NCBI RefSeq assembly: GCF_023218175.1
Contig: NZ_JALPTH010000018.1
Coordinates: 62,001-126,000, forward strand
DNA from: Streptomyces lichenis
GTDB lineage: Bacteria > Actinomycetota > Actinomycetes > Streptomycetales > Streptomycetaceae
Direction: 5' to 3'
Length of the DNA: 64,000 nucleotides
This document shows, one piece after another, positions 42,394 to 51,648 of this stretch. A program made the position numbers and the translations under genes. Position 1 is the stretch's first letter. Every line of letters begins with the position of its first letter. The notes beneath the pieces were generated by a model. The model saw only the letters and a list, made by a program, of their open reading frames with translations, was not told where the DNA came from and did no database searches.

Positions 42394-42465
42394 TGCTGCC
42401 CTCGTCCCTCCCCGCGCCCCGCGCGTCCCTCGCCCCGGTCGGGTCACCGGTGGCTGCACCCTAAC

Positions 42466-42507
42466 GCGGCCCGGGTGGGCGGGGGCTGGCGGCCCGGGTG
42501 GGCGGGG
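42466..42507. repeat. Two-copy short tandem repeat
   Basis: GGCCCGGGTGGGCGGGG occurs at 42468-42484 and 42491-42507, a 23-nt period, in the short gap between the P-loop gene and the SseB pair. It is purine-rich and may simply be replication slippage. Confidence 0.6.
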
Positions 42508-42512
42508 ACCGG

Positions 42513-43232
42513 TCAGCCGTCGAAGGCGATCCGGCGCAGGGCGGAGGCGGCGGGGCGGTCCAGCAGGGTCGCGGAGGCGCAGCCGGCCGGGAGGATGCCG
42601 CGCTCGGCGTCGCCGACGAGCCGGCCGACGGCCCGGCGGTGGCGGGCGAAGGCGTACCCGGAGACGCCCCGGCCCCGGTCGCGCTGGCCCTGGCGGGCGG
42701 TGCGCGGGGTGACGTCCAGGAGCAGCAGGTGGAGCCGGCGGCCGCGTCTGGCGGCCTCCCGGGCCAGCCAGCGGCGCACCCAGGCCTGGGTGCCGCAGTC
42801 GTGGACCACGACCGGCTCGCCGGAGCGCAGCGCCCGGCGCAGCCCGGCGTAGTGGGCGAGCCGGGCGAGCGGGCGGTAGACCGCGTACGGCAGGGCAGCG
42901 GGCATCCGGTGCTCCCAGCGCTCGCGGGCGTCCTGGGAGTCGATGCCGCGGCCCTGGGCGGCACGGGCGATCAGGGTGGACTTGCCGCTGCCGGGCAGAC
43001 CGGAGACGACGACCAGGTCGCCGGGGGCGAAGGTGAGGGCGCGGGGGCCGCGGCCGGAGCGCTCGCGCAGATCGCGCACGGTGGGCGGGGCGGGGCGGGC
43101 GGCCCGGCCCGCGGCGGTGGCCCGGGCGCGGGCGGGCAGCCGGGGCCGGACGGCGCCGCCGGACCCGGTGCCGGCCGCGCCGGACGAGCCCGCGCCGCCC
43201 GTCGCGTACGCGTCGGTGCGCTGCGTCCTCAT
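42513..43232 (-). CDS. AAA-type P-loop nucleotide kinase-like protein
   Basis: 239 residues from ATG 43232. After a 65-residue disordered Ala/Gly/Arg-rich N terminus, LVVVSGLPGSGKSTLIARAA is a perfect Walker A motif, and the rest (PVVVHDCGTQAWVRRWLARE, RLHLLLLDVTPRTARQGQRD, GRGVSGYAFARH) resembles small zeta-toxin or adenylylsulfate-kinase-like phosphotransferases. The substrate is unknown. It is transcribed towards the SseB pair and away from the glycine riboswitch; the gap of about 270 bases to the riboswitch holds both promoters but no gene. Confidence 0.82.
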   Translation of the reverse strand: MRTQRTDAYATGGAGSSGAAGTGSGGAVRPRLPARARATAAGRAARPAPPTVRDLRERSGRGPRALTFAPGDLVVVSGLPGSGKSTLIARAAQGRGIDSQDARERWEHRMPAALPYAVYRPLARLAHYAGLRRALRSGEPVVVHDCGTQAWVRRWLAREAARRGRRLHLLLLDVTPRTARQGQRDRGRGVSGYAFARHRRAVGRLVGDAERGILPAGCASATLLDRPAASALRRIAFDG

Positions 43233-43499
43233 CGCTCACTCCCCCGTCCAACGGGCCCCGTCGGGCCCAGGTCCCCGAGTTGTTTCACGCCAGGGGCTCG
43301 CCGTGCTCCGAGCTTCGCCCCTGAAGTGTAAAGAATCGGTAATAAGGCACAAGTGATATGACCATCCCCACGCTGGGGCCCCGGCAATCCGGACCTTTTC
43401 CGATGGCAGTGCTCGTGCGATGATGTGCCCGCCACGCGCACAGTTGGACAGCTCGACCGCTCGACCGTGCTGACAACCGCATACCGGCCGCTCGAATCC

Positions 43500-43711
43500 G
43501 CGCGGGAGAGTTCCGGGGCCGTACCGAGAGGTACACCGCACGCCCCGGGCGCCGAAGGAGCAAGTCCCTCCCTTGAATCTCTCAGGCCCCGTACCGCACG
43601 CGATGAGGCAGATCTGAAAAGCGAGCCGCTCCGCCGGCTCCACCCAAGGTGCAAGCCCCGACCCGCCGTGGTCGCGGCGAACCTCTCAGGTTCCGATGAC
43701 AGATGGGGAGG
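43500..43711 (+). ncRNA. Tandem glycine riboswitch
   Basis: Two consecutive glycine aptamers precede gcvT. The first (about 43502-43598) has GCGGGAGAG at its 5' side, GCCGAAGGAGCAA in the core and AATCTCTCAGGCCCC at its 3' side. The second (about 43600-43711) has GATCTGAAAAGCGAGCC, CCCAAGGTGCAAGCC, GGCGAACCTCTCAGGTTCC and then GATGACAGATGGGGAG. These core words are diagnostic. Glycine binding normally switches on expression of the glycine cleavage genes; the expression platform lies between the second aptamer and the gcvT start at 43754. Confidence 0.95.
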
Positions 43712-43753
43712 ATCGTCCTCGCCAGCATGCCCCGGACCTGGGAGCCACATCCG

Positions 43754-44869
43754 ATGAGCACCGCCCCCCGTACCACCGCCCTGGACGCCGTGCACCGCGC
43801 CCTGGGCGCGACCATGACCGACTTCGCCGGCTGGGACATGCCGCTGCGCTACGGCAGCGAGCGGGACGAGCACCAGGCCGTCCGCACCCGGGCCGGGCTG
43901 TTCGACCTGTCCCACATGGGCGAGATCACCGTCACCGGGCCGCAGGCCGCCGCGCTGCTGGACTTCTCGCTGGTCGGCAACATCTCCTCGGTCGCCGTGG
44001 GCCGCGCCCGCTACACCATGATCTGCCAGGAGGACGGCGGCATCCTGGACGACCTGATCGTCTACCGGCTGGAGGAGCGGCGGTACATGGTCGTCGCCAA
44101 CGCCTCCAACGCCCAGACCGTGCTGGACGCGCTGAGCGCGCGGGCGGCCGGCTTCGACGCCGAGGTGCGCGACGACCGGGACGCCTACGCGCTGATCGCG
44201 GTGCAGGGCCCGGCCTCCCCCGGCATCCTCGCCTCGCTGACCGACGCCGACCTGGACGGGCTGAAGTACTACGCGGGGCTGCCCGGCACCGTCGCCGGGG
44301 TGCCGGCGCTGATCGCCCGTACCGGCTACACCGGCGAGGACGGCTTCGAGCTGTTCTCCGCCCCCGAGCACGCCGAGACCCTGTGGACCGCGCTGACCGA
44401 GGCGGGCGCGGAGGCCGGGCTGATCCCGTGCGGGCTGTCCTGCCGGGACACCCTGCGCCTGGAGGCGGGCATGCCGCTGTACGGGCACGAGCTGACCACC
44501 GCGCTGACCCCGTTCGACGCGGGTCTGGGCCGAGTGGTCAAGTTCGAGAAGGAGGGCGACTTCGTCGGGCGGGCCGCGCTGGAGGCGGCCGCCGAGCGCG
44601 CCTCGGCCAAGCCGCCGCGCAAGCTGGTCGGGCTGGTCGCCGAGGGCCGCCGGGTGCCGCGCGCCGGGATGTCCGTGGTGGCCGGCGGCGAGGTGGTCGG
44701 CGAGGTCACCTCCGGCGCCCCCTCCCCCACCCTCGGCAAGCCGATCGCCATGGCCTACCTGGACGCGGCGCACGCCGAGCCGGGCACCGCGGGCGTCGGC
44801 GTCGACATCCGCGGTACCCATGAGCCGTACGAGGTCGTCGCGCTGCCGTTCTACAAGCGGCAGAAGTGA
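43754..44869 (+). CDS. gcvT: Glycine cleavage system T protein (aminomethyltransferase)
   Basis: 371 residues from ATG 43754. Signatures: TDFAGWDMPLRYGSERDEHQ, LFDLSHMGEITVTG, ARTGYTGEDGFELF (the tetrahydrofolate-binding loop), GLSCRDTLRLEAGMPLYGHE. It moves the methylene group from the aminomethyl-lipoyl H protein to tetrahydrofolate, releasing ammonia. It is placed directly after the glycine riboswitch and starts the gcvT-gcvH-glyA run. No gcvP lies in the window, so the P protein is encoded elsewhere. A small hairpin (CCGTAT/ATACGG near 44877) follows the stop. Confidence 0.97.
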   Translation: MSTAPRTTALDAVHRALGATMTDFAGWDMPLRYGSERDEHQAVRTRAGLFDLSHMGEITVTGPQAAALLDFSLVGNISSVAVGRARYTMICQEDGGILDDLIVYRLEERRYMVVANASNAQTVLDALSARAAGFDAEVRDDRDAYALIAVQGPASPGILASLTDADLDGLKYYAGLPGTVAGVPALIARTGYTGEDGFELFSAPEHAETLWTALTEAGAEAGLIPCGLSCRDTLRLEAGMPLYGHELTTALTPFDAGLGRVVKFEKEGDFVGRAALEAAAERASAKPPRKLVGLVAEGRRVPRAGMSVVAGGEVVGEVTSGAPSPTLGKPIAMAYLDAAHAEPGTAGVGVDIRGTHEPYEVVALPFYKRQK

Positions 44870-45004
44870 CCCGCAGCCGTATCCATACGGAAGGGCCGCC
44901 CGCATCCGTACGGCCGTGTCCGGCCCCGTAGCACGGGTGAGCCACGCCCGCGCCACCGCTCCCCCGTTCACCACCACTCCCCCGCGTACAGGAGAATCCA
45001 GGTC

Positions 45005-45382
45005 ATGAGCAACCCCCAGCAGCTGCGCTTCAGCAAGGAGCACGAGTGGCTGTCGCCCGCCGAGGACGGCGTGTCGACGGTCGGCATCACCGAGTTCGCG
45101 GCGAACGCGCTCGGCGATGTGGTGTACGCCCAGCTCCCGGAGGTCGGCGACACGGTGACCGCGGGCGAGACCTGCGGCGAGCTGGAGTCGACCAAGTCCG
45201 TCAGCGACCTGTACTCGCCGGTGAGCGGTGAGGTCGTCGAGGCCAACCAGGACGTGGTGGACGACCCGTCCCTGGTGAACACCGCGCCGTTCGAGGGCGG
45301 CTGGCTGTTCAAGGTACGCGTCAGCGAGGAGCCGAAGGACCTGCTCTCCGCGGACGAGTACACCGAGTTCTCCGGCGCCTGA
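45005..45382 (+). CDS. gcvH: Glycine cleavage system H protein
   Basis: 125 residues from ATG 45005. The lipoyl lysine is Lys64 in ELESTKSVSDLYSPVSG, preceded by HEWLSPAEDGVSTVGITEFA and ALGDVVYAQLPEVG. It carries the aminomethyl intermediate between P, T and L proteins on its lipoyl arm. It lies 135 bases after gcvT and 12 bases before glyA, in the same transcript. Confidence 0.97.
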   Translation: MSNPQQLRFSKEHEWLSPAEDGVSTVGITEFAANALGDVVYAQLPEVGDTVTAGETCGELESTKSVSDLYSPVSGEVVEANQDVVDDPSLVNTAPFEGGWLFKVRVSEEPKDLLSADEYTEFSGA

Positions 45383-45394
45383 GGAGCCCGATCG

Positions 45395-46654
<1,260 letters not shown>

Positions 46655-46667
46655 CCTTTGCTAGGTA

Positions 46668-46706
46668 TACGTAACTTTTGACGATTATCGTGAAGGTTAC
46701 GTAGCA
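46668..46706 (+). promoter_or_regulatory. AT-rich nested dyad upstream of sdaA
   Basis: TACGTAAC (46668-46675) and GTTACGTA (46696-46703) are perfect inverted repeats. Within them ACGATTATCGT (46681-46691) is a second palindrome. TTGACG (46678-46683) with TAGCAC about 18 nt later could be the sdaA promoter, so the dyad would overlap it as an operator. It is strikingly A/T-rich for this genome. Confidence 0.55.
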
Positions 46707-46720
46707 CACCGACTGATCCG

Positions 46721-46760
46721 CGGGGCACCGCGCACACTGAAGAGTGAGTGCGGTGCCCCG
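46721..46760 (+). terminator. GC-rich hairpin between glyA and sdaA
   Basis: CGGGGCACCGCGCAC (46721-46735) pairs with GTGCGGTGCCCCG (46748-46760) with a 2-nt bulge and a 12-nt loop. It may terminate the gcvT-gcvH-glyA transcript or, if the promoter at 46678 is real, fold in the sdaA leader. Confidence 0.65.
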
Positions 46761-46877
46761 TGGCTTGCCCCCGGACCGCCCGAGGGCCCTGGAAACCGAT
46801 CCACCGCCCGCCCCCTCCCCCGCTTGTTCCTGCACCACCCCGGCAGACAGCGACGTCTACCCACCAAGGAGACTTCC

Positions 46878-48248
46878 GTGGCCATCTCGGTCTTCGACCT
46901 GTTCTCGATCGGCATCGGCCCGTCCAGCTCCCACACGGTCGGCCCCATGCGGGCGGCCCGGATGTTCGCCCGGCGCCTGAAGAACGAGGGGCTGCTCGCC
47001 CACACCGCAAAGGTCCGCGCCGAGCTGTTCGGCTCGCTCGGCGCCACCGGCCACGGGCACGGCACCCCCAAGGCGGTGCTGCTCGGGCTGGAGGGCGACT
47101 CCCCGCGCACCGTGGACGTGGAGAGCGCGGACGCGCGGGTGGAGGCGATCAAGGAGGCCGGGCGGCTCAACCTGCTCGGCGCCCACGAGATCGGCTTCGA
47201 CTTCGACGAGGATCTGATACTGCACCGCCGCAAGGCGCTTCCGTACCACGCCAACGGCATGACGGTCGTCGCCTTCGACGCCTCCGGGGCCACCCTGCTG
47301 GAGAAGACCTACTACTCGGTCGGCGGCGGCTTCGTGGTGGACGAGGACGCGGTGGCCGGCGAGAACCCGATCGTCCCCGACGACACCGCCCTGCGGCACC
47401 CCTTCCGCACCGGCGACGAGCTGCTGCGGCTCACCCGGGAGACCGGCCTGTCCATCTCCGCCCTGATGCTGGAGAACGAGAAGGCCTGGCGCACCGAGGA
47501 GGAGATCCGCGCCGGTCTGCTCGAGATCTGGCGGGTGATGCAGTCCTGCGTGGAGCGCGGCCTGTCCCGCGAGGGCATCCTGCCAGGCGGGCTGAAGGTG
47601 CGCCGCCGGGCCGCGCACACCGCCCGCAAGCTGCGCTCCGAGGGCGACCCGCTGGCGCTGTCCATGGAGTGGATCACCCTCTACGCGATGGCGGTCAACG
47701 AGGAGAACGCGGCCGGCGGCCGGGTGGTGACCGCCCCGACGAACGGCGCGGCCGGCATCATCCCGGCGGTCCTGCACTACTACGTGAACTTCGTGCCCGG
47801 CGCCGACGACGAAGGCGTGGTCCGCTTCCTGCTGGCCGCCGGCGCCATCGGCATGCTCTTCAAGGAGAACGCCTCCATCTCCGGCGCCGAGGTCGGCTGC
47901 CAGGGCGAGGTCGGCTCCGCCTGCTCCATGGCCGCGGGCGCCCTCGCCGAGGTGATGGGCGGCTCCCCCGAACAGGTGGAGAACGCCGCCGAGATCGGCA
48001 TGGAGCACAACCTGGGCCTGACCTGCGACCCGGTCGGCGGCCTGGTCCAGATCCCGTGCATCGAGCGCAACGGCATGGCCGCCGTCAAGGCCGTCACCGC
48101 GGCCCGGATGGCACTGCGCGGCGACGGCAGCCACAAGGTCTCGCTGGACAAGGTCATCAAGACCATGAAGGACACCGGCGCCGACATGAGCGTGAAGTAC
48201 AAGGAGACGGCCCGGGGCGGGCTGGCGGTGAACATCATCGAGTGCTGA
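46878..48248 (+). CDS. sdaA: L-serine dehydratase (L-serine ammonia-lyase), single chain
   Basis: 456 residues from GTG 46878, with AAGGAGAC upstream. The N-terminal half (SVFDLFSIGIGPSSSHTVGP) is the ACT-like/beta domain and the C-terminal half carries the catalytic Fe-S site, with cysteines in EVGCQGEVGSACSMAAG, LTCDPVGGLVQ and IPCIERNGMA. It converts L-serine to pyruvate and ammonia through an oxygen-sensitive [4Fe-4S] cluster. Placed behind the glycine cleavage and SHMT genes, it completes a route from glycine through serine to pyruvate, but it has its own upstream dyad and may be separately controlled. Confidence 0.96.
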   Translation: MAISVFDLFSIGIGPSSSHTVGPMRAARMFARRLKNEGLLAHTAKVRAELFGSLGATGHGHGTPKAVLLGLEGDSPRTVDVESADARVEAIKEAGRLNLLGAHEIGFDFDEDLILHRRKALPYHANGMTVVAFDASGATLLEKTYYSVGGGFVVDEDAVAGENPIVPDDTALRHPFRTGDELLRLTRETGLSISALMLENEKAWRTEEEIRAGLLEIWRVMQSCVERGLSREGILPGGLKVRRRAAHTARKLRSEGDPLALSMEWITLYAMAVNEENAAGGRVVTAPTNGAAGIIPAVLHYYVNFVPGADDEGVVRFLLAAGAIGMLFKENASISGAEVGCQGEVGSACSMAAGALAEVMGGSPEQVENAAEIGMEHNLGLTCDPVGGLVQIPCIERNGMAAVKAVTAARMALRGDGSHKVSLDKVIKTMKDTGADMSVKYKETARGGLAVNIIEC

Positions 48249-48266
48249 GGCGGGCGAGGCCCGGAT

Positions 48267-48297
48267 GCCCGGCGGTACGGCTCACCGCGCACCGGGC
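48267..48297 (+). terminator. Hairpin after sdaA
   Basis: GCCCG (48267-48271) plus GCGGT (48272-48276 region) pair with ACCGC (48284-48288) and CGGGC (48293-48297), with a 4-nt bulge and a short loop. It lies about 20 bases after the sdaA stop. The 472-base gap that follows to the Imm49 start holds this hairpin, the USP gene relic and otherwise unassigned sequence. Confidence 0.5.
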
Positions 48298-48452
48298 GCA
48301 CCGCTGACTCCGACCGGATCCGCCCCTTGATCACCACCAGGTCAGCATGCCGTCTTCACCGAATCCTGCTCTCCTCGCATCCGCCGCCCTGACACGACGG
48401 CGTCGGTGATCGATCGCGGGACAAGCGGGCCCACCGGAGCCACGCCGTCCAG

Positions 48453-48510
48453 GACGCGCCCGCCGCCTCGGCTGCGTGCCGCAAGACGGTGCGGCCGACC
48501 CGGCGGAGTT
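48453..48510 (-). pseudogene. Relic of the universal stress protein gene
   Basis: Read on the minus strand this stretch encodes RRVGRTVLRHAAEAAG. The intact USP gene 1.3 kb away encodes RQVGRTALRHAAEAAEAAG at 49804-49868. The DNA is alignable over about 55 bases with one 9-base deletion, but frame and similarity are lost on both sides. It looks like a decayed partial copy, perhaps left by a duplication or insertion event around the Imm49 gene. Confidence 0.6.
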
Positions 48511-48720
48511 GAACGTCCTGCTGCTGAGGAGGCACGAGCACGAGGTGCCGGCGATCATCTGGCCTGCGCTGTCGACGGCATCATGATCGACGTCGCCCAC
48601 CGCGACCTGGCACGGAGACGACCGGGGCACCGCACTGCCGGCGGCGACCGACAAGTGGCGGGAGTCAAGGACAGGGGAGGCGCTGGAGCAGTCGCTTCAA
48701 AATCTGAACAGAAGGAGACA

Positions 48721-49581
48721 GTGTCCGTGGTCGTCCCACGCCAGGAGTACCGGAAGGACAAGTTGGCGGCAGTGGTTCCCGTCATGGAGAGTTCGCTGTC
48801 CTACTCGCTGGAGAAGATCGAGACCTCGCACAACTCCAGGGCGGACGCGCTCATGGAGTCATTGAACGTCGCCCTGGTCCGCTGTGTCGGGGACCCCCGC
48901 GCCGGCCTGCTGGAGACCTGGGAGTCCTGGCTGCTGACCATGCAGGTGCACTCGGCCGTCTTCGCCGCCGCCGACCCCGAGCAGGAGACCGTCACCTGCA
49001 GGATTCGCCAGGAGGAACGCGACCTCGCTACCACCGGGCCGCAGACCTACCTCAACGCCGACACCTGGCTCGACGCCTTCTACCTCGCGATGATCTGCCG
49101 CGAGGCGGCCCGCCTCGACATGCTGGCCCGGATTCCCGTCTCCTTCCTGCGCGACTTCGGCGGCGCCATGGACGAGTACACCTACGCCTGGGTGGAGACC
49201 CTCCAGAGCTTCTGGCTCCGCCGCGAGGACCTGAGCACCCACCTGGTCCGTGCCGTGGACCTCAGCGCTGCCGAGCACGCCCGCGTCATCGACGCGGACG
49301 AGATGACCCAACTCCGCTATCCGCCGATCATGATGCTCTACCGCTACCTCCGCAACGACTCCGCCGGCTTCAACGACGCCCTGGCAGACGCCATCAACTG
49401 GCACAAGGACTACTGGACCGCCGACGAGGACCGCACAGAGAACATTCACGGGGTCGTGGCCCTCGCACCACTGGCCATCGCCTGCCTGGCGAAGGCCAAC
49501 GGCCTCCCGGTCGAGGTCCAGACGGAGTACCTCCCCGACGCCCTGCTCGACTTCGCCTGGCGCGGCGAGTTCGACGCGTAG
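48721..49581 (+). CDS. Immunity 49 (Imm49) family protein
   Basis: 286 residues from GTG 48721, with GAAGGAG 4 nt upstream; the open frame runs further upstream but without coding character. The helical protein (SRADALMESLNVALVRCVGD, WLLTMQVHSAVFAAADPEQE, TYLNADTWLDAFYLAMICRE, PPIMMLYRYLRNDSAGFNDA) matches the Imm49 family, cognate immunity proteins of polymorphic toxins. No signal or membrane helix. No toxin gene is adjacent, so this is an orphan here. Base composition is a little lower in GC than its neighbours, consistent with gain by transfer. Confidence 0.8.
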   Translation: MSVVVPRQEYRKDKLAAVVPVMESSLSYSLEKIETSHNSRADALMESLNVALVRCVGDPRAGLLETWESWLLTMQVHSAVFAAADPEQETVTCRIRQEERDLATTGPQTYLNADTWLDAFYLAMICREAARLDMLARIPVSFLRDFGGAMDEYTYAWVETLQSFWLRREDLSTHLVRAVDLSAAEHARVIDADEMTQLRYPPIMMLYRYLRNDSAGFNDALADAINWHKDYWTADEDRTENIHGVVALAPLAIACLAKANGLPVEVQTEYLPDALLDFAWRGEFDA

Positions 49582-49608
49582 CAGTACCACCCCGCGTACC
49601 GCCGTCCG

Positions 49609-50025
49609 TCAGCCTTCCGTCGGTACGCAGAGCACCGGGACCGTCGAGAGGTGCAGCAGTTTGTGCGGGGTGGAGCCGAGGAGGGCGCCGCGCATGGGGC
49701 TCTCGCCCCAGCTGCCGACCACGATGAGGCGGGCGCGGTGGCGTTCGGCGGCGGCGAGGAGGGCGGTGGCGGGTTTGTCGTCGAGGATCTCCACCGTGGT
49801 GGGGACGCCCGCCGCCTCGGCGGCCTCGGCGGCGTGGCGCAGGGCGGTGCGGCCGACCTGGCGGAGGGCGTCGTGGTGGCTGCGGTACTCCTCGCCCACC
49901 CCGCCGGGGGCCGCGGCGCCGTAGACCAGGACCAGGGGTTCGGTGTGGGCCAGCGCCTCCTCGATGGCCACGGTGAGGGCGCGTGCGGCGCCGGCGGACT
50001 CGTCGTAGCCCAGGACGATGGACAT
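49609..50025 (-). CDS. Universal stress protein (UspA family)
   Basis: 138 residues from ATG 50025 (MSIVLGYDESAGAARALTVA). The C-terminal ATP-binding motif GxxG-x9-GS/T is present as VVGSWGESPMRGALLGSTPH. It begins 2 bases after the stop of the amino-acid permease gene, so it is probably co-transcribed, a common pairing in which USPs bind and modulate a transporter. Sequence debris of the same gene lies at 48453-48510. Confidence 0.93.
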   Translation of the reverse strand: MSIVLGYDESAGAARALTVAIEEALAHTEPLVLVYGAAAPGGVGEEYRSHHDALRQVGRTALRHAAEAAEAAGVPTTVEILDDKPATALLAAAERHRARLIVVGSWGESPMRGALLGSTPHKLLHLSTVPVLCVPTEG

Positions 50026-50027
50026 GG

Positions 50028-51527
50028 TCAGCCTCCGTTCCGGCGGGCGGTGGCGTCGGGCGGGGCGGTGCCGGGGCGCTCCGACCAGTAGGCGGGCGAG
50101 ACCAGGCGCTGGACGGCCATGACGACCACGCCGGTGGCGGCGATGCCGAGGGCGATCACCAGGGGCGGGCCGAGGCCGAACCAGGAGGTGCCGCTGTAGG
50201 AGTTCGCCGGGTCGGCCATGTCGCCGACCGACTCCGCCAGCAGCCAGGCCAGCAGGGCGGCGCCGACGAGCGGGCCCAGGCCGATGAAGAGGAAGCTGCG
50301 CAGGTCCTTGAGGAGGTGGTGGCGGTAGTAGACGGCGCAGGCCAGCCCGGTCAGCGCGTAGTAGAAGGCGATGAGGAGGGAGAGCGCGGTCAGGGAGTCG
50401 AAGAGCGCGTTCTCGCTGATCCGGTTGACCACCAGGTACCAGCCGGCCGCCACCACCGCGACCCACCAGGTGCTGGTGTCCGGGGTGCGGAAGCGGGGGT
50501 GGATACGGGCCAGGCCCTTGGGCAGCGCCTGCCGCCGGGCCATGGACAGGATGGTCCGTGAGGCGGGGATGATCGTGGTCTGGGTGGAGGCCAGGGCGGA
50601 GGTGCAGATGGCGAGCAGGACCACCCAGTCCCAGCCGCCCATGACCTGGTCGGCCAGCGTGGCGAAGACCGCCTCCTCCTCGTCGGCGTTCTCGGAGAGG
50701 AAGGCCGTTCCGGCGTAGGCCACCACGGCGGTGCCCACCGAGAGGTAGGTGACCAGCAGCACGATGGTGGACCAGACGCCCGCCCTGCCCGGGGCGCTGG
50801 CGGAGTCCTTGACCTCCTCGGTGAGGTTGACCGCCGACTCCCAGCCCCAGTAGATGAAGACGCCCAGCAGCAGCCCGCCGGTGAGGGCGGCGCCGCCGGC
50901 CCCGAAGGGGTTCAGCCAGTCGACGTCGGGGGTGAGCGAACCGGGCGGCGCGGTTCCCGCGGACACCTGGTAGAGGGCGGCCGCGGCGAAGACCAGCAGG
51001 CAGAGCACCTGGGCGAGGATCAGCACGTTCTGCACCTTGGCCGACGCCTCGGTGCCGATGACGCACACCGCCGTCATCGCCACGATGAGCGCCACGGTCA
51101 GCCCCTGGCGTACCACCTCGTTGCCGGCGAGCCCGTCGAGGCCGAGGGTGAGCAGCCCGTAGGTGACCGCGACGTCCGCGAGCGAGCCGACCACCAGGAC
51201 CCCGGTCATCGCCACGGCCCAGCCGCCGAGCCAGCCCGCCCAGGGGCCCATCGCCCGGGTCACCCAGGAGAAGGTGGTGCCGCAGTCCTGGTCGACCTTG
51301 TTGAGGTAGTAGAACGCGGAGGCGATCAGCAGCATCGGTACGAAGGAGGCGAGCATCACCCCGGGCGCGTAGACCCCGACCAGCACCACCAGCGGGCCGA
51401 TGGCCGCGGCGAGGGAGTACGCGGGCGAGGTGGAGTTCAGCCCGATGACCAGCGCGTCGGTGAACCCGATGGCACCGGCCTTCAGCTCGGGCGGGCCGGT
51501 GGTGCCCTGGGGCTGGTCCTTGGTCAT
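50028..51527 (-). CDS. APC-family amino-acid permease
   Basis: 499 residues from ATG 51527, with GAGG upstream; GTG 51539 is a possible earlier start. About twelve to fourteen membrane helices; the first carries the APC substrate-binding unwound region as DALVIGLNSTSPAYSLAAAIGP, and helix 6 has GWESAVNLTEEVKDS. It should import amino acids or amines with protons. Its neighbours, a saccharopine-dehydrogenase-like enzyme and USP on the same strand, suggest use of the imported amino acid (lysine or a related compound) in a degradative route. Confidence 0.93.
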   Translation of the reverse strand: MTKDQPQGTTGPPELKAGAIGFTDALVIGLNSTSPAYSLAAAIGPLVVLVGVYAPGVMLASFVPMLLIASAFYYLNKVDQDCGTTFSWVTRAMGPWAGWLGGWAVAMTGVLVVGSLADVAVTYGLLTLGLDGLAGNEVVRQGLTVALIVAMTAVCVIGTEASAKVQNVLILAQVLCLLVFAAAALYQVSAGTAPPGSLTPDVDWLNPFGAGGAALTGGLLLGVFIYWGWESAVNLTEEVKDSASAPGRAGVWSTIVLLVTYLSVGTAVVAYAGTAFLSENADEEEAVFATLADQVMGGWDWVVLLAICTSALASTQTTIIPASRTILSMARRQALPKGLARIHPRFRTPDTSTWWVAVVAAGWYLVVNRISENALFDSLTALSLLIAFYYALTGLACAVYYRHHLLKDLRSFLFIGLGPLVGAALLAWLLAESVGDMADPANSYSGTSWFGLGPPLVIALGIAATGVVVMAVQRLVSPAYWSERPGTAPPDATARRNGG

Positions 51528-51648
51528 CTCTTGCCTCACCTGGGGTGTCTCGGTGTCCTGCCGCGGTGCGCTGGGGTTCTTCCACGATGCGCCCGGACGG
51601 GGGCGGCGGCACCCGCGCCGGGGCCGGCCGCCCGCCGACGGGCGGCCG

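Noticed and set aside
48406..48720. N-terminal extension of the Imm49 frame
   Set aside because: Arg/Pro/Gly-rich translation across the USP relic; GTG 48721 has a perfect ribosome site.
48249..50025. Toxin-immunity pair including the USP gene
   Set aside because: The neighbour is a normal universal stress protein, not a toxin domain.
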